This document shows, one piece after another, positions 9,340-21,560 of a DNA stretch of 64,000 nucleotides (within the stretch, counting starts at the first letter, position 1; each line of letters starts with the position of its first letter). Both the position numbers and the translations under genes were made by a program. Under the pieces are notes generated by a model. The model had not been told where the DNA came from. It ran no database searches and saw nothing but the letters and a program-made list of their open reading frames with translations. Source of the stretch: Neofusicoccum parvum (Eukaryota; Ascomycota; Dothideomycetes; Botryosphaeriales; Botryosphaeriaceae); NCBI GenBank assembly GCA_020912385.1, contig CP087219.1, positions 620,001 to 684,000 on the forward strand. Direction: 5' to 3'.

Positions 9340-12300
9340 ATGGACTCGCACGAGAATTCGGTATGCCGCATGCTGCATCTGCACCCCCGGCCATCCCAGC
9401 TGCAATTGCCGCTGACACTCGCTCTCGCAGCGTCCTACCGGCATCAAGCCGCCCAGCAAGCTCCCCGCGCTGTCCTCCGGCATCGCGCGCGGCCTCCAGG
9501 AGTTGTCCGCCAATGACAACAACTCGCGCGCAATGCCGCCGCCGGTGGTGGGCACGAAGCACAAGACAACCGGCCGTACGTAGAACAAAACAACATCCAG
9601 ATCCCGCCATGCGCTAATGCACTCAGCAGTCCCAGAGCCGGCCACCAAGCGGAAGACCCTAGCGGAGAAGGCTGGAGAGACCAGAAGCTCCAAGGTCCCC
9701 GCGCCGCCGAGCTCAAGGCCGGTCAACGGCGCCGTCAAGGCCACGACAGCGGCAGGTATCCGCAATGGCGCCCACTCATCCTCTGTCTCAGCAGCTTCGA
9801 CACGCCTGACTCGCTCCAATTCCAACACATCCTTCGCCAACACCTACAGCCATGGCTCCCGCTCCTCTCGACCGCAGACGTCAATGTCGCATTCGCGGAG
9901 CATGTCGCAACAGACGCCGTCAAACCGCCCTCATACTTCCATGGATACCAATGACAACGACCCGCCATCAATGGGCAAGCGCAAGGGTACAGTACCTATT
10001 TCTATTTCAACTTGCGTTCCGGTAGAAGAAGTAAAGTCTGCAAAGCTGCGCGGGAGCCACAGCAGCCAGTACGACAACGTCTCGTACCGCAAGAACTCTC
10101 GCGCAGCCCAGACCGCACAGCAATTTGCGAAAAGGACTTCTTCTCAGCCTGTCCAGAACCTTCAGTTTCAGCATCACATTCAGCCCCACCAGCATGTTGG
10201 ACACCCGAAGTCTTCCCGGGATGTGTCGCTTTCGACGCAATTCCAGTCGCTGTCCATTTCAGATGGGACCAAGGACTGCATTCCGGAAGACGAGGAACCG
10301 CCTGCTACACCTTCAATGATACCCCGTCCTGTATTCTCGCAGCTGCAGCCTCAACAGCAGCAGCAGCAATTCCCCCCAGCAACCCCATCAAGTACTCGCT
10401 ATCGCGCGTCATCTCCTTCTAAAGAACCTGTTACGCCATATTTGAGTAAAGATTCTAACGTACGTGGACCTCTTGTAGCATGGGATACGAAGGGCCGTCT
10501 CGAAGACATGGAGGCCCTTTACGGCGAGCTCAGGCAGCAGATGCAGAGCACCACGACCGAGCGTGCCAACATGAAGGAAAACATTGAGATTTACAAGACC
10601 AAGAGTATGTCAGAGTCTCTTTCATCCATTCGCGGCTCTCTACTGGAACTTGTTGCCACCCACTACATTACCACGCCAAAGAGCCTGAAGTTAACACTCA
10701 ACCTTACTACTGCAGTCAACGACCTCGAAGCTATGCGCGTGCAATTGTCGGCAAAGGTCGACACGTACCGTTCCGACCTAGAGGATACAAGGCTGAAACT
10801 AACCCAATCCGAACTCGCCCTAGAGACTGCAAAGAAGACACACGCTTTTGAGCTGAAAGACTTGCAGAGGCAGAGTGCCCATGAACTCAAAGACTTACAG
10901 TTCGAGCACGAGAGAGAGGCGTCGAGGCTCAGGCAGGATGCGGCCAGGAAGTCGGAAGAGATGCAAAGGAAGCTAGAGGACCAAGCCAGTGACTTGAAGA
11001 GGGAGTATGAACAGAAATTCGCGGATTTGAAGAAGGACTTGGAGGCGGAACTGGAGAAGGAGCACCAGCTGCGGATCAAAGAAGTCTCCGGGTTGAAGAC
11101 TGAGGCCGACCTTTACCACCAAAATGCGGGTGTCCACCTGGAGCGGAAAGATCGGGAGTTGAAAGAGCTGACGCACGAGAACGAGCAACTGCAAGCCGAT
11201 ATCGAGCGCAAGACCACATTGGAGAAGAACCTACGCGACAAGCTTTCTGAAGCTTCTGCCAACATCATGACCCTCGAAAGCTCCAACAGCGCTATGAGAG
11301 CCAAAATCAACTTCCTCGAGTCCGACAGCCAAGCCCAGTCCTCCGCCTTTGGAGAGCTTCAGAAGCAGATGCAAGAGGCCATCGATGCCGCGGAGGAAGC
11401 CAAGGCCAAGCTCCGGATCGAAGAGACGCTCCGCCGGAAGCTCCACAACCAAGTGCAGGAGCTCAAGGGAAACATCCGTGTCTTCTGCCGTGTCCGGCCG
11501 CCGTCTGAGACGGAGGTGCCTCAGGCGGCAGAGATCGCGTATCCAGACGCGGATAAGGACAGTAAGGAGGTTCTCATTCAAGGCCCAGAGCAGAAGAGCG
11601 CCATGGGTACTGTCACGCGTTCAACAAACCCCTTCACGTTTGACCGCGTCTTCGGCCCTGGTTCCCAAAATGCCGAAGTCTTCGAGGAAATATCCCAGCT
11701 TGTACAATCGGCGCTTGACGGATACAATGTGTGCATTTTCTGCTACGGTCAGACTGGCTCGGGCAAGACTTTCACCATGTCTTCCGTGGACGGTATGATT
11801 CCTCGTGCCGTTCAGCAAATCTACGCCACTGCCCAAGACCTTGAGGAGAAGGGTTGGAAGTATAGGATGGAGGGTCAGTTTGTCGAGGTCTACAACGAAA
11901 ACTTGAACGACTTGCTTGGAAAGGCTGAGGAGCTCGACAAGAAGAAGCTTGAGATCAGGCACGATCCTGCCAAGAAGACCACGACCATCACTGACGTCAC
12001 AACGGTTGCTCTTGACAACCCAGAGAGGGTGCAGGATATGCTTTCCAGTGCCTCACGCAACCGCAGTGTCGCGGCTACCATGGCGAACAGCCGCTCGTCT
12101 CGTTCGCACTCTGTCTTTATTCTCAAGCTCAAGGGCGAGAACTCCATTACCGGCGAGCGTAGTGAGGGCACACTGAACCTCGTCGATCTGGCTGGTAGCG
12201 AGCGTCTCAGCCACTCAGGTGCAACGGGCGACCGTCTCAAGGAGACTCAGAACATCAACCGCAGCTTGAGCTGTCTTGGCGATGTCATTAGCGCGCTGGG

Positions 12301-12646
12301 CTCCGGCAAAGATGGCGCCCACGTGCCGTACAGGAACAGCAAGGTAAGGCCTCAACAGATTGCCCGGTATCTTTGGCCAGTAGCTGACCACAATATCACA
12401 GTTAACTTACCTACTGCAAAACTCTCTTGGGGGCAACTCCAAGACGCTCATGTTCGTCATGATCAGCCCGCTGCAGCCGCACTTGCACGAGACTATTACG
12501 AGCTTGAAGTTTGCGACCAAGGTACGCCACATCGTCCACGGCATTAAGGTTTATGAACATGCCACGATTGTTTTACTAACAAGGTCTCGCAGGTGCACAA
12601 CACTCACATTGGTACTGCCAAGAGGCAAGCTAAGGTCAAGGACTAA
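9340..12646 (+). CDS. klpA: Kinesin-14, C-terminal motor (KlpA/Kar3 type)
   Basis: The model has exons 9340-9360, 9431-9575, 9630-12343, 12402-12521 and 12593-12646, coding for 1017 residues. The first exon encodes only seven residues. The N-terminal third is Ser/Thr/basic-rich and probably binds microtubules; a six-Gln run sits near residue 300. A long coiled coil follows (about 380-665), then a C-terminal motor with neck-motor junction [12 protein letters not shown]-loop GQTGSGKT (near 762), switch I NSRSSRSH and switch [10 protein letters not shown]. This order defines minus-end-directed kinesin-14. The last exon encodes the short tail [10 protein letters not shown]. An in-frame 111-nt segment at 10605-10715 may be a further intron, giving 980 residues. 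KlpA/Kar3 act in spindle organisation. Confidence 0.93.
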
Positions 12647-14891
12647 GCTGAAGTGCCTTCCTCCATCCTGGTTTCAGTGTTTCTACAAAAGATATTGGTG
12701 CCTGGTACTTGTGACGACTTCGAGTGTCAGGCCAATGTACAGGAAGACGGCGACGAGCCAGGATGGGGTGTTCTCTCTTCTCTGTTTTTTCTTGCTCTAT
12801 ATCACGGCTACTACTCGCCTGCGCTTCCCGTCCTCTACGTCGGATCTTGTTCGACATTGCCGCGGCGGGCGAGGCATTACGGGCGTTTTGAGGTGTTGGT
12901 ATTAATGGCTGGAAAACCCAACCGCTGAATTACTCGGTTTCCTGGGAGGCTCAACGTCTTTGCTCCTACCAGATTTTCGGAGGAGGGAAGACCTGGCTGG
13001 GGATCTGAAGGGCTGGGTGGGAGCACGAGGCGTTCCTTTGGTTGAAAGCGTTGGCTGGTGGACGGACTTTTTGGGGGATGGGGGATTTTGCTTTACTTGT
13101 CTCTTCTTCTTGGACCTAGTATGGTTCTAACTCAATGAAAACGTCTTTCAGAACGATTAGCTGTGTTCGTGCATAAGATTTTATTACCCATGGAGAATGC
13201 CAGGGAGGTACTCATATGACCGACTGGTTGGTACGGGGCTCGTCTTTGAGCATCGTCCACTCAAAATTAACAATAGCCGTCACATTGGCGCATCAATCAG
13301 TGTGGTTTCATCAACCGCATTGTGCTCTTGTTCGTTCAATGTTTATAAAGCAGACATCTTTGGCCACACTTACGCTGAGTTCACCCGTAGAGAGAGGCTC
13401 TCCACGCAGAGATTCACGCCGTGCACAGAATTTTCTTTCTTTTATTCCCCCCCCCTCCTTTGAAAATGCAGCCGCGCATTATCAAACACTGCTGAGATTT
13501 CGTAATGCCGAGCAACTTGTCAGTGGTCCACGTGGCAGGTTTCACAGCATCAGCCGCAGCGCTACCCCCAGCCAGGATAAGCCAGACAGATGCAGGGTCG
13601 GAAAACATCCTCTTGGGCCCTCGAATACGTCCGACCAATTATCAAAATAATTATCTCAACGATGTATGGTGTTATAAAACCCGAGTATGGCATTGATTTT
13701 ATTACTACTGTTCTCATTGCGGAAACTCATGAAAGAACATCCTTCGATGAATGTTGAAAGGGATCCGGAGACTATAATCGGGCGTCCGTACATTTGTACA
13801 ACAATATGATGCAGCATCCTCGTTTGCAACTACGCGAGTCTCACCGCTACTTCTAACCGTACTCTGGTCTCATGAATTCCTAGCATTCCTTGCGAGACAT
13901 TTCGATATTATCGGAGTAGGTTTGGACTATTCAATCAGGTGTTCTTTGAGGTTTCAGGATACGACGGCGCAGAATTTCGCTCAATAAGTTCGCGCAGTCC
14001 GAAAGTGTGAGTTGGATATGGGAAGGTCTCCTTACCATTGCCGATTGTTGCGCTATGCCGGCTTCATTCACTCACACAGCATACACAATCTCATGTAAGC
14101 ATTAAACACCAACCCCTTGGAGTGCTTTCTTAATATAAGTGTGCCGGAAACTTTGAAATTGCTTTTGCTGGCCCACATTCTGTGCGAGAACTCTGAGAAA
14201 CCTGCCCAGCTACCAATTCCCGGCCCTGACGTGCGAGCTTGCAATAATAAGCCATGGTATACACAATTAGAGCCTGCAGTTGCACGTTTACTCCCAACAG
14301 ATAATTAAGATGAAACTACGTGGGGTAATCGAGTCATAAATGTACCACACGAAGCTAGAACATAAAGTGGCATCTCGCTCTGCTTTCCTTCCGCATTCCC
14401 TCCGCGTCCGCTTCGCACCACTCCTACAGGCAACACCAACTTCCTGAACCTATCCTTCCTTGATAACCAAACGTTTCTGTTTCAATGTCACAGCAGAGAG
14501 GCCATCGCTCAACCGATTCAAAGTCACCAGGTGCTATTAATTGAGATACTTGCGTGCCTACCCCAAAAACAGGACTGAGCATTGTACGTAAGTGATTTGT
14601 AATTCCATGAATCAAGAATCACAACGTATCTGTTCAGCCAAAGATCCTTTTTTTTTTGGACATTGACCAACGTAGTAGCGACTGAGAGGCAGAAAGACAG
14701 CCCCCGTGAAAATCGTGAAGCTGCTGCACGGCTCCACCCAAGCCGCTCGACTGAGCCGCTTCCTCAGTACACCCACCCACCGGGATATTGCCTACCATAT
14801 AGGTACTACTTTCTAACTCTCACAAGTCTACTTCGGTCATCAAGATGGGGTTAACCAGCTCAATTGTCACAGGGTTTCAACCTCAGAAGCG
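12647..14891. other. Gene-poor stretch, start of AT-richer island
   Basis: The first few hundred bases are kinesin 3' UTR and flank. From about 13.1 kb composition becomes AT-richer and every frame is broken at short intervals. Open frames near 13216-13650 and 14117-14308 have no domain, splice support or family resemblance. No tRNA-like cloverleaf or intact transposon ORF was seen. Confidence 0.5.
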
Positions 14892-15747
14892 ATGGAGGGC
14901 CCTTTGCGAGCTGATGTCCGGCATGACCGCGAACACCGTTACGGACAGAACCGTATACTCCTCCACTCAATTCATCTCGTAGAGATAGCATTATTGTTGC
15001 TAGAGTACCTTTACGCTCGACTTTCTCAAATCGCGAACGTGCCAAAAGTAAGAAATCTCAATTATGAGCGTCTTTGATCCACCCCGTAGTCTTTTTACTA
15101 ACCTTCATTTAGAGGGATGATCACCATAGATCTGCTCACATGGTCTTCGAAAAAGACAATGGTGAAGAGCATAAGCTTCACGGGGTCGTTCTAATCTTCG
15201 ATACCGCGAGCCGCATCAACCTCATAAACTCAAGGGTCTTACCAGACTTCATTATCTCGATTCATTGTCGGGAAGAAACGGTATTGGAAGAACACAATAC
15301 TGCAGATGGAAGACCACTGCACATCTATGGCTCGATCGAAAGCCGTTGGTGGGCTCATGAGGAGCCCTTCCAGTACCAGAAGATCTACATCCCTCCACGC
15401 TTCATCCAGTCCAAGTTTTATATAACATCGTCTGGAGCTCCATATGACGTAATTATCGGTACGGAAACAGTAAGCAAGGAGAAGCTGTACAAACGACAAT
15501 TCGGTTCTTCCCCCGTTGCTGGTGGTCTTAGACCGGAGTATCCAAAGTCCCTAAGCAGTAACCTCCCCATCTACATTACGCTTTTTACTAGAATGCTTAC
15601 TAATCTTTTCCAGCAGTACAAGAAAAGATTGCCGCAAAGGCAGATCAGGAGAAGAGAAGAGAAGATCAGGCAGCCTGCCAGAAAGTAATTGAAGAAGCTG
15701 ACAGGCAACATCGTATGCAATCTGCCCATCAAACATCAGCTCAATGA
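14892..15747 (+). CDS. Retropepsin-like domain protein with charged C-terminal tail
   Basis: Three exons (14892-15047, 15113-15557, 15614-15747) with introns of 65 nt (GTAAGA, ACTAAC branch, TTTAG) and 56 nt (GTAACC, TTCCAG) give 244 residues with all phases consistent. Residues about 70-165 resemble an aspartic-protease fold of retropepsin type: GVVLIFDTASRINLIN in place of the usual LLDTGS..NLIS, a central IYGSIE strand and the second-half strand PYDVIIGTE. The tail after intron 2 is a Lys/Glu/Gln-rich probable coiled coil. Fungal genomes carry host genes with this fold, some apparently derived from retroelement Gag-Pol. The catalytic Asp is kept, but Gly of DTG is Ala, so activity is doubtful. 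The N-terminal exon is the least certain part. Confidence 0.6.
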
Positions 15748-16162
15748 AGTGGAGAAAGATAGCATGGGTCAAGATTTGTACACAATGAGCAAAAGGTGAA
15801 AACTGAAGACTGACGCTTGAATTGTCAACATTCAAAAACGGTACGGAGACTCTCCGTAGCATGTGGACACGGGATCTTCTATTGGACGCTGCTTCCACCA
15901 TGAAAATGGTGCTTGATTATTTGTTTGTACGATTTTAATATGTTTTACAACGTACATTTGCGCAAAACTTTCGCGTTTGGATTTTATGTTCAATTTGTCT
16001 GAGCAAACTCCCCTTCCTTCTTTTGTGTCGAGATTGGTGTAGGACGTAGTAGTCAATAATGAATTTCTTGAAGGCTTTATCGCAAAGAAAAGGTCCTGTA
16101 AAGTGCAGTCCAGCAACTCTGTTTAATATCTCGCTCGACCGAGTCCAGTGTACATCCGTGGT
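15748..16162. other. Convergent 3' flanks, no gene
   Basis: AT-rich sequence between the stop codons of the retropepsin-like gene (+) and the DUF6594 gene (-). Nothing recognisable. Confidence 0.5.
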
Positions 16163-17175
16163 TCATTCCCCACATGTCGATGTTCCAGCCTGAAGGAAAG
16201 CAACCTGCACTGCTGAAAATGCTGCAGCAACAGCAAAGATGTCGACTGACCGGGCTGTTGTGAAGAAAACAAGACAAAAAGACAACAGAATATTGAAAAT
16301 TACGACCACAACCAGTTTTGCTGCTGAAGATCCTACGAAGTTGAGGAGAATAATGGAACCAACTGGCAAAGCAGAAGCAACAATACTTGTTATTCTGTGA
16401 GCCCAGCGCAGCAAATCCTCGTCTTCGAAGCTCCGAAGATGGCGCGCTTTCCGTGAGTTTCGAGGGCGTGGCCAACCGACACGGAAGAAGGTTCTCGTTG
16501 CCTTTTCGGTAATCAGTCTCGAGAAAGCATCGTCGTCGTGCCGAGACAGCAGCGCTATCAAGTCCCGGGAATGAGCTTCCGGCTCATCAACAGAGCCCCA
16601 GATATCTGAATCCGACCCAGAAAGAGCCAGGGGACCCATTTCAGGCCCTTCCAGGTATCTCTGAATGAAGTCCAAATCATATGCGCTCGGGGGGGCCATG
16701 CGTATGGTCTGTTGTTGAATGATAAAGGAGTCTAGTAGGGTAGTGGCAGTCAGATACAATCATCAAGATAAGTACATGCCTGCTTACTGAATTCTTTCAG
16801 CTTCTCCCGTATCTTCAACACGAGTCTCAGCTGCTCTTCGTCCCCATCCCGTCGCGACTGGCTCAGCGAGAACCAATTCGTAGCATACTCGCCTTTGTTC
16901 CCACACGGATCCCGGCTGTCCGCAAGTTGCTGATCGTGAAGCTGTCTTTCTAGGTTGACTAACTCCGCCTGCAGGTACAAAAGGTTCTGGGCATTGAGGC
17001 CTGCAAATCGGCGAAATATCGCTTGCTCAGGAACAAGTCCCATCCACTCTGCCAGTGTTGGATATCCCGGAGGATGTTTCTTTGTGCTTTGTGTCGTATC
17101 TCCAGTGATCTCACCATAAGCTGTTGCACATGGAATGGAGGATTGTGCCGAAGTCTCATTGTGCACCGGAAGCAT
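16163..17175 (-). CDS. DUF6594 membrane protein
   Basis: Two exons (16788-17175, 16163-16731) with a 56-nt intron (GTAAGC...ACTAG) give 318 residues. Phase forces the acceptor at 16732 and joins KLKEF to NSFIIQQQ, as expected for the family. The N-terminal half carries the DUF6594 signature: GYPTLAEWMGLVPEQAIFRRF, then LNAQNLLYLQAELVNLE and a helical RLVLKIREKLKEF. After YDLDFIQRYL comes a linker. The C-terminal third has about three membrane helices (SIVASALPVGSIILL, LVVVVIFNILLSFCLVFF, IFAVAAAFSAVQVAFL). DUF6594 is a large, poorly characterised family abundant in Dothideomycetes; its function is unknown. A degraded second copy lies near 21.3 kb. Confidence 0.85.
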
Positions 17176-18684
17176 TGGTACTGGCTGAGATTCTGTTGGA
17201 TATCACGTGTTTCAAGGTCTCCTTATATCACACCACATAGCTTAGCCACAATCACTCGTATAAGAGGCAAGCGGGTCACCCACCCTCTTCCTCTTCATGC
17301 CAATCATCAATGGATCATCGTTGTTCATCAACATTCCAACAGATTCCATGTCAGCTGGACTTATGGTTGAGCGGTTATGAAATAAAAATGCGGGACTAAG
17401 GAAGAGGGTAAGTGTAGGTAGATGGCCTGGGAATTGGGTCGTTATAAGTGAGCTGTCAAATCCCGTGGGTCAGTCATCGGCCAGCACACTTGGGCTCCAG
17501 GGGACCAGCCTCGTGGGCCTTTCTTGGGCGCTGGTAGAAATCAAGCCCAAATGTCTTACTGAAAACGGTACTTTGCATTCTTTCTCCAGGCATTATTATC
17601 CAGTAAAATCATGCCAAGTCAGTGAGGCAATAATGCAGCTCTTTGGCCCATAAGGCTGCTGGTGAGGTGTCCGGGATTGGATTTTGCCGTGTCGATCTTG
17701 AGTCGGACCAACCACGGAAATGTAACTAGAGATTACTAAGCTATGATATCTTACTCAAGTATTAGCGGTCAAAATTTGCTCGTCTGGCTGCTCTCAGACT
17801 GGTACAGATGCTTTCAGTCTTCGTCAACTAGTCACTTTACCCTTGACGCTTGATCACACATTTCTTAGCCTAATGCTCGTTTCATTAACATATAACAATT
17901 CAAACCAATGAGAAGAGATATAATTTCACAACATTGATAATCTGAAGGCTTCTTTCTTCTGTAAGTGCATGGATAGTCAACTGAATTCAGTATTGGTGTA
18001 CTGGTGTTGCTATTTGAACTTCGTCCAGAAGTCAAACGAATGACCGCTAAACCTTTTCGACCTCGTGCACTTGCAACCAAAGCGGTCGAAGTAAGTCTGG
18101 CCTTTTGCGCTTACCCGATTTCTTGGCAAGCGAACAGTGCGCACTTGCTGCCTCCGACTTCTGGGTAACATCCGGGATCCACGCCGCACGCGTCCGACAC
18201 ACCGCGTATCACATGAGAAGCAACGGCTACTGCTTAATTTATGCAACATCTGTCCAAAAGTTGAACCAATGGCCGTGCCGAGACATTGGCCACAAGATCG
18301 CCCAAGGCACATATTTCACCTTTCCGTTTTGGGTCATTCTATCCCCTGGCGGTCTTCTTTGTGAATCAAGTGCTTCATTTTCCCGGTCCTCAGAATGGCT
18401 GTGCGGTTGTGCCAGTGCTATAATTAACCATCGGCTGAAGGCGGGAACGATATAAAAGAGGCTGAATGTCGACATCTACCTACCGAGCGGTCCTCATGCA
18501 ATCACCTCACGGATATTATACCCAAAAGACAACACGATGTTTTTTCAGTCCCTTTGGTGTTCGAAGGTTTTCCTCCCCCAGCGCTCACGTTCGTGAGCGG
18601 AAATCTTGGAGCACTGGCTCCCTCCTATCGTTCTTCCGGTACTTGATAGTGGAGGTTTTGCTAATGCGTTGAGGGTTTAATTAG
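17176..18684. other. Gene-poor stretch, no gene recognised
   Basis: Short open frames on both strands around 18010-18475 overlap one another and carry no recognisable domain. Near 18594 a GTGAGC could serve as donor for an intron ending at TTAG 18684, just before the second retropepsin-like copy, but no convincing upstream exon was found. Confidence 0.45.
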
Positions 18685-19023
18685 AGTACCTCGCAACAGA
18701 ATAACGGAACCCCGATCAACGTCCACACTAAATCCTCCACGAAGAGTGCTGTACTTTTGGTCGACAATACAATCCAAATGAATCTAATATCTGCCCGTCT
18801 ACTTCGAGAAGTGTTGGGACAGGATCACCAGCCTTGCAGTCCTCGTACTGTACACCTTCATGGGCAGACTTTTGAGATTACTGGTTGGATTGACATTAGC
18901 TGGGATCTGGAAGACACGCGTAGGGTGTTTTGCCATCGGTTTTTTGTCTCTACACGCAATGATGTTTCCTTCGACGTTATCTTGGGGGCGCAATCGGCTC
19001 GTGAGTGCGGAATCTCTGGTTGA
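18685..19023 (+). pseudogene. Truncated second copy of the retropepsin-like family
   Basis: An open frame begins right after a possible acceptor (ATTAG at 18680-18684). It shows the same fold signature as the gene at 14.9 kb: SAVLLVDNTIQMNLIS matching the active-site strand, a FEITGWIDISW strand, FFVS and SFDVILGAQSA matching the second-half strand. The catalytic DTG is replaced by DNT. The frame stops straight after ARECGISG, without the charged tail seen in the first gene. About 300 nt further on, an open stretch at 19325-19453 encodes a Lys/Glu-rich segment (ETTREEEVKKKEKERKHG) that could be its disconnected tail. I read this as a decayed paralogue, although a short functional protein cannot be ruled out. 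Confidence 0.45.
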
Positions 19024-21298
19024 TGAGCAAGAACCAAAGACTTGACGGGCATACTGTCCAATCCGGGCTGGCGATAACCGTTCCCTGCAGAAAAAAGCAA
19101 AAAGGTTGGAGAGCATCGGGCCTATAATCCGCTGTATTTCAAGCGAGGCCCCGTCTGTATGGGGAGGGGAACTGCGGCTGAATGTTAGCACGAAGAAAGC
19201 TGGTGGTCTATGAGCGAGTTCCGATTATGATAAGCCATGTATCTTTCCTTTTTGTGGCTTTTTTGCCTGCTGCGTTACGCAACTGAATACAATTCTCGCG
19301 CTAATTGTCGGCTGTAGCGTTGAAATGAACACGTGGAGAGAAAAGTTGGGCCTGGGCTTTGAAACAACTCGGGAAGAAGAAGTGAAAAAGAAAGAAAAGG
19401 AAAGGAAGCACGGACAAGGACAACGCCCACAAATTTTAGCGCCTTTTAAATGATTAAAGGATCACGATCGAACTTTGAGTATGATTGATGACCTCTTATG
19501 GCCTCGACAATGATACGGCCTGCTTGGTGGCTACAGAGGAGGTTCCGTAGTCGATAACAGTAAGTAAGGTCACAGAGTCCTTGAAAATGGAGTTCGGTCC
19601 GTCTTCTCGTGATGTGGTAGGTAAAGTGGCAATTGTTGCACAGGAAAAATGACTTCACGCTAGTTGTCAGCCGCGGCATCTCTGAGGAAGTCTCGCCCGC
19701 TTATCAGGCAGACAACAATGATGACCGCAGCTTGAGTCGCCAATTGAATCCTGCCGTCTAATATGAGGCGCTCTAAATAGAGTCTGTATGGGATAGCAGT
19801 TGGATAGCTCAACATGTTGCATATCTGCACCGGTTATGCAAGTCCCACCCTGTACATGAGTTGCGTCAGCTCGTGGCTAATAGACGTAAGAGGCTCACGC
19901 GATCAGGGGCGCCTCACTGCAAGTTCCTCCGAGATGACGCTAAGCGAGGAACCCCAGCAGGCTGCTTACTCTCAGTTCGATGGATTCCATTGCAGCAAGA
20001 TCATTCGACCACTCCTTGCCTCATCTCCTTCGTTAGAGTGGTAGAGAGTTTGAAAATTGCTGCATACTAGTTGCTGTCATCAGACGAGTGGAAGCCATCT
20101 CCCTTGGTCTTGAAATGACGCTCTCACGCATCCTATTTCTCAATGTTCTGAGAACCTTCATGTGAAGGCGGTGTAAGCCCTATAACACTCCACAAGCACG
20201 CAGCTATTGCGCTTTGCGGTGAAGTGCTCGGGTGCAAGCACACCTAGATTGTCTTGCCTCAAGCAGGCGCAAAAAGCAATAGCAGCCTATCATACTAGCC
20301 AATTAGTGCACTGGTGCCCAGTCGCCTCTGAAACTACTGGTGGGGTCGCTTGATAATCAGTGCTGGATTGAGGAACATCTTATCCCTCTTTTGACTTTGA
20401 ATAAAAGACTTCCGTGTCTACGATGGGGTGGCTAGTTGTTTTAAAGGGCCGTGAGGTGATGCATAAAAAGTATTATGAATCGGATAGACGAGTGCGGTTC
20501 CAGGATGTGAAGCCTGTGCGGCGACGGCCCGGAAATCCGACACCGCCTTGTACAATGGCTCTCCCGTCAGAAGTCATGGTTATTTTCTGACTCCTGCCTC
20601 TTTGAATGGTGAAACTCAAACCCAGATCAGGTAGACGAATGGTGATGATTGCGAGACTGATCCAACGTCAGAAGTGTGTTAATGGTTAAATCTCGAAATC
20701 TCGCCTCTGTTACGTCATTCTCGCAGGCACGCATGGTCTTCCACATCAGGTATGGTCAGAATACGCGTATTGTAACTAGAAGTGGCATCGTGGGAAAAAC
20801 CTGCTCCTATCGCTGGGTTGGGAGTAGCCTAAAAATCAAATGTTGATTTCTTTCTGTGAAGACGAACAAACATTCAACAAGCCATTCCCTTCCCTCCCAC
20901 CCTCTTTCAAGAGGCAAAGCTCCTTATTAGAGTAATCACCGAAAAGAAGGTTTCCTGTTTCCGGTTCAGGAGAGGCTATGCATACATAGGTAAGCACCGC
21001 ATGAGCGCTGCCTACATACACTCATTTGAGACAGCCTTGTCAAAAATTCTTTAAAATAAAATCAGAAGCCTTCCTCACTTCGTACTCACAAGGTCCTGCA
21101 AATGCTTGGACCACTCTCTCAGCCTACGCGGCTCTCCCTGGATCGGATATCACCATCGCTCCCAGTCGGCTACGAGTTCCGTCCCGCCAGTCCTCTTCAC
21201 AAGAGTTCCAATCATAATGTTACACCGGAAGACTAATCGATAGACTAGGTTAAATCTGTGTGCATGTTCTCCAGGTTGACGGTTCCGCCCAGTTATCC
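19024..21298. other. Gene-poor stretch with possible detached tail ORF
   Basis: Apart from the Lys/Glu-rich open stretch at 19325-19453 mentioned with the preceding relic, no gene is supported. Open frames near 19446-19679, 19814-20070, 20836-21021 and 21026-21217 have no domain. Composition is AT-rich and frames are heavily interrupted. Confidence 0.45.
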
Positions 21299-21560
21299 AA
21301 AGCTTGTATGTGGATCCCACCGGAAACCTCCATTTTCCGCCAGTTCGGGTCTCTCGACGCTTTGAGTCTAAGCTGGTGGAAACAGAACAGAAATTTTAGG
21401 AGATCCAATTCTTGGAAAACAGATCAGAGACATGCTTCAAAAACGCTACCCCGGGAGCTGTTATTTCTTAAAGCTGTCACTCAAAAACGAGAGAAATGAT
21501 GAACAGTGACAACTTCTACGTAAAGCTGAAGCACTTTTGAAGGAACAAAGTAAGGCCAGT
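21299..21560 (+). pseudogene. DUF6594 gene relic
   Basis: One frame encodes ACMWIPPETSIFRQFGSLDA, closely matching the DUF6594 core (EWMGL.PE.AIFRRF..LNA) of the intact gene at 16.2 kb. The match then continues in a different frame with SKLVETEQKF, corresponding to AELVNLE. It is lost at stop codons, with a weak echo (AEALLKEQ) near 21520-21550. The membrane region is not found downstream. Frame changes plus missing ends indicate a pseudogene. It lies on the opposite strand to the intact copy. Confidence 0.55.
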
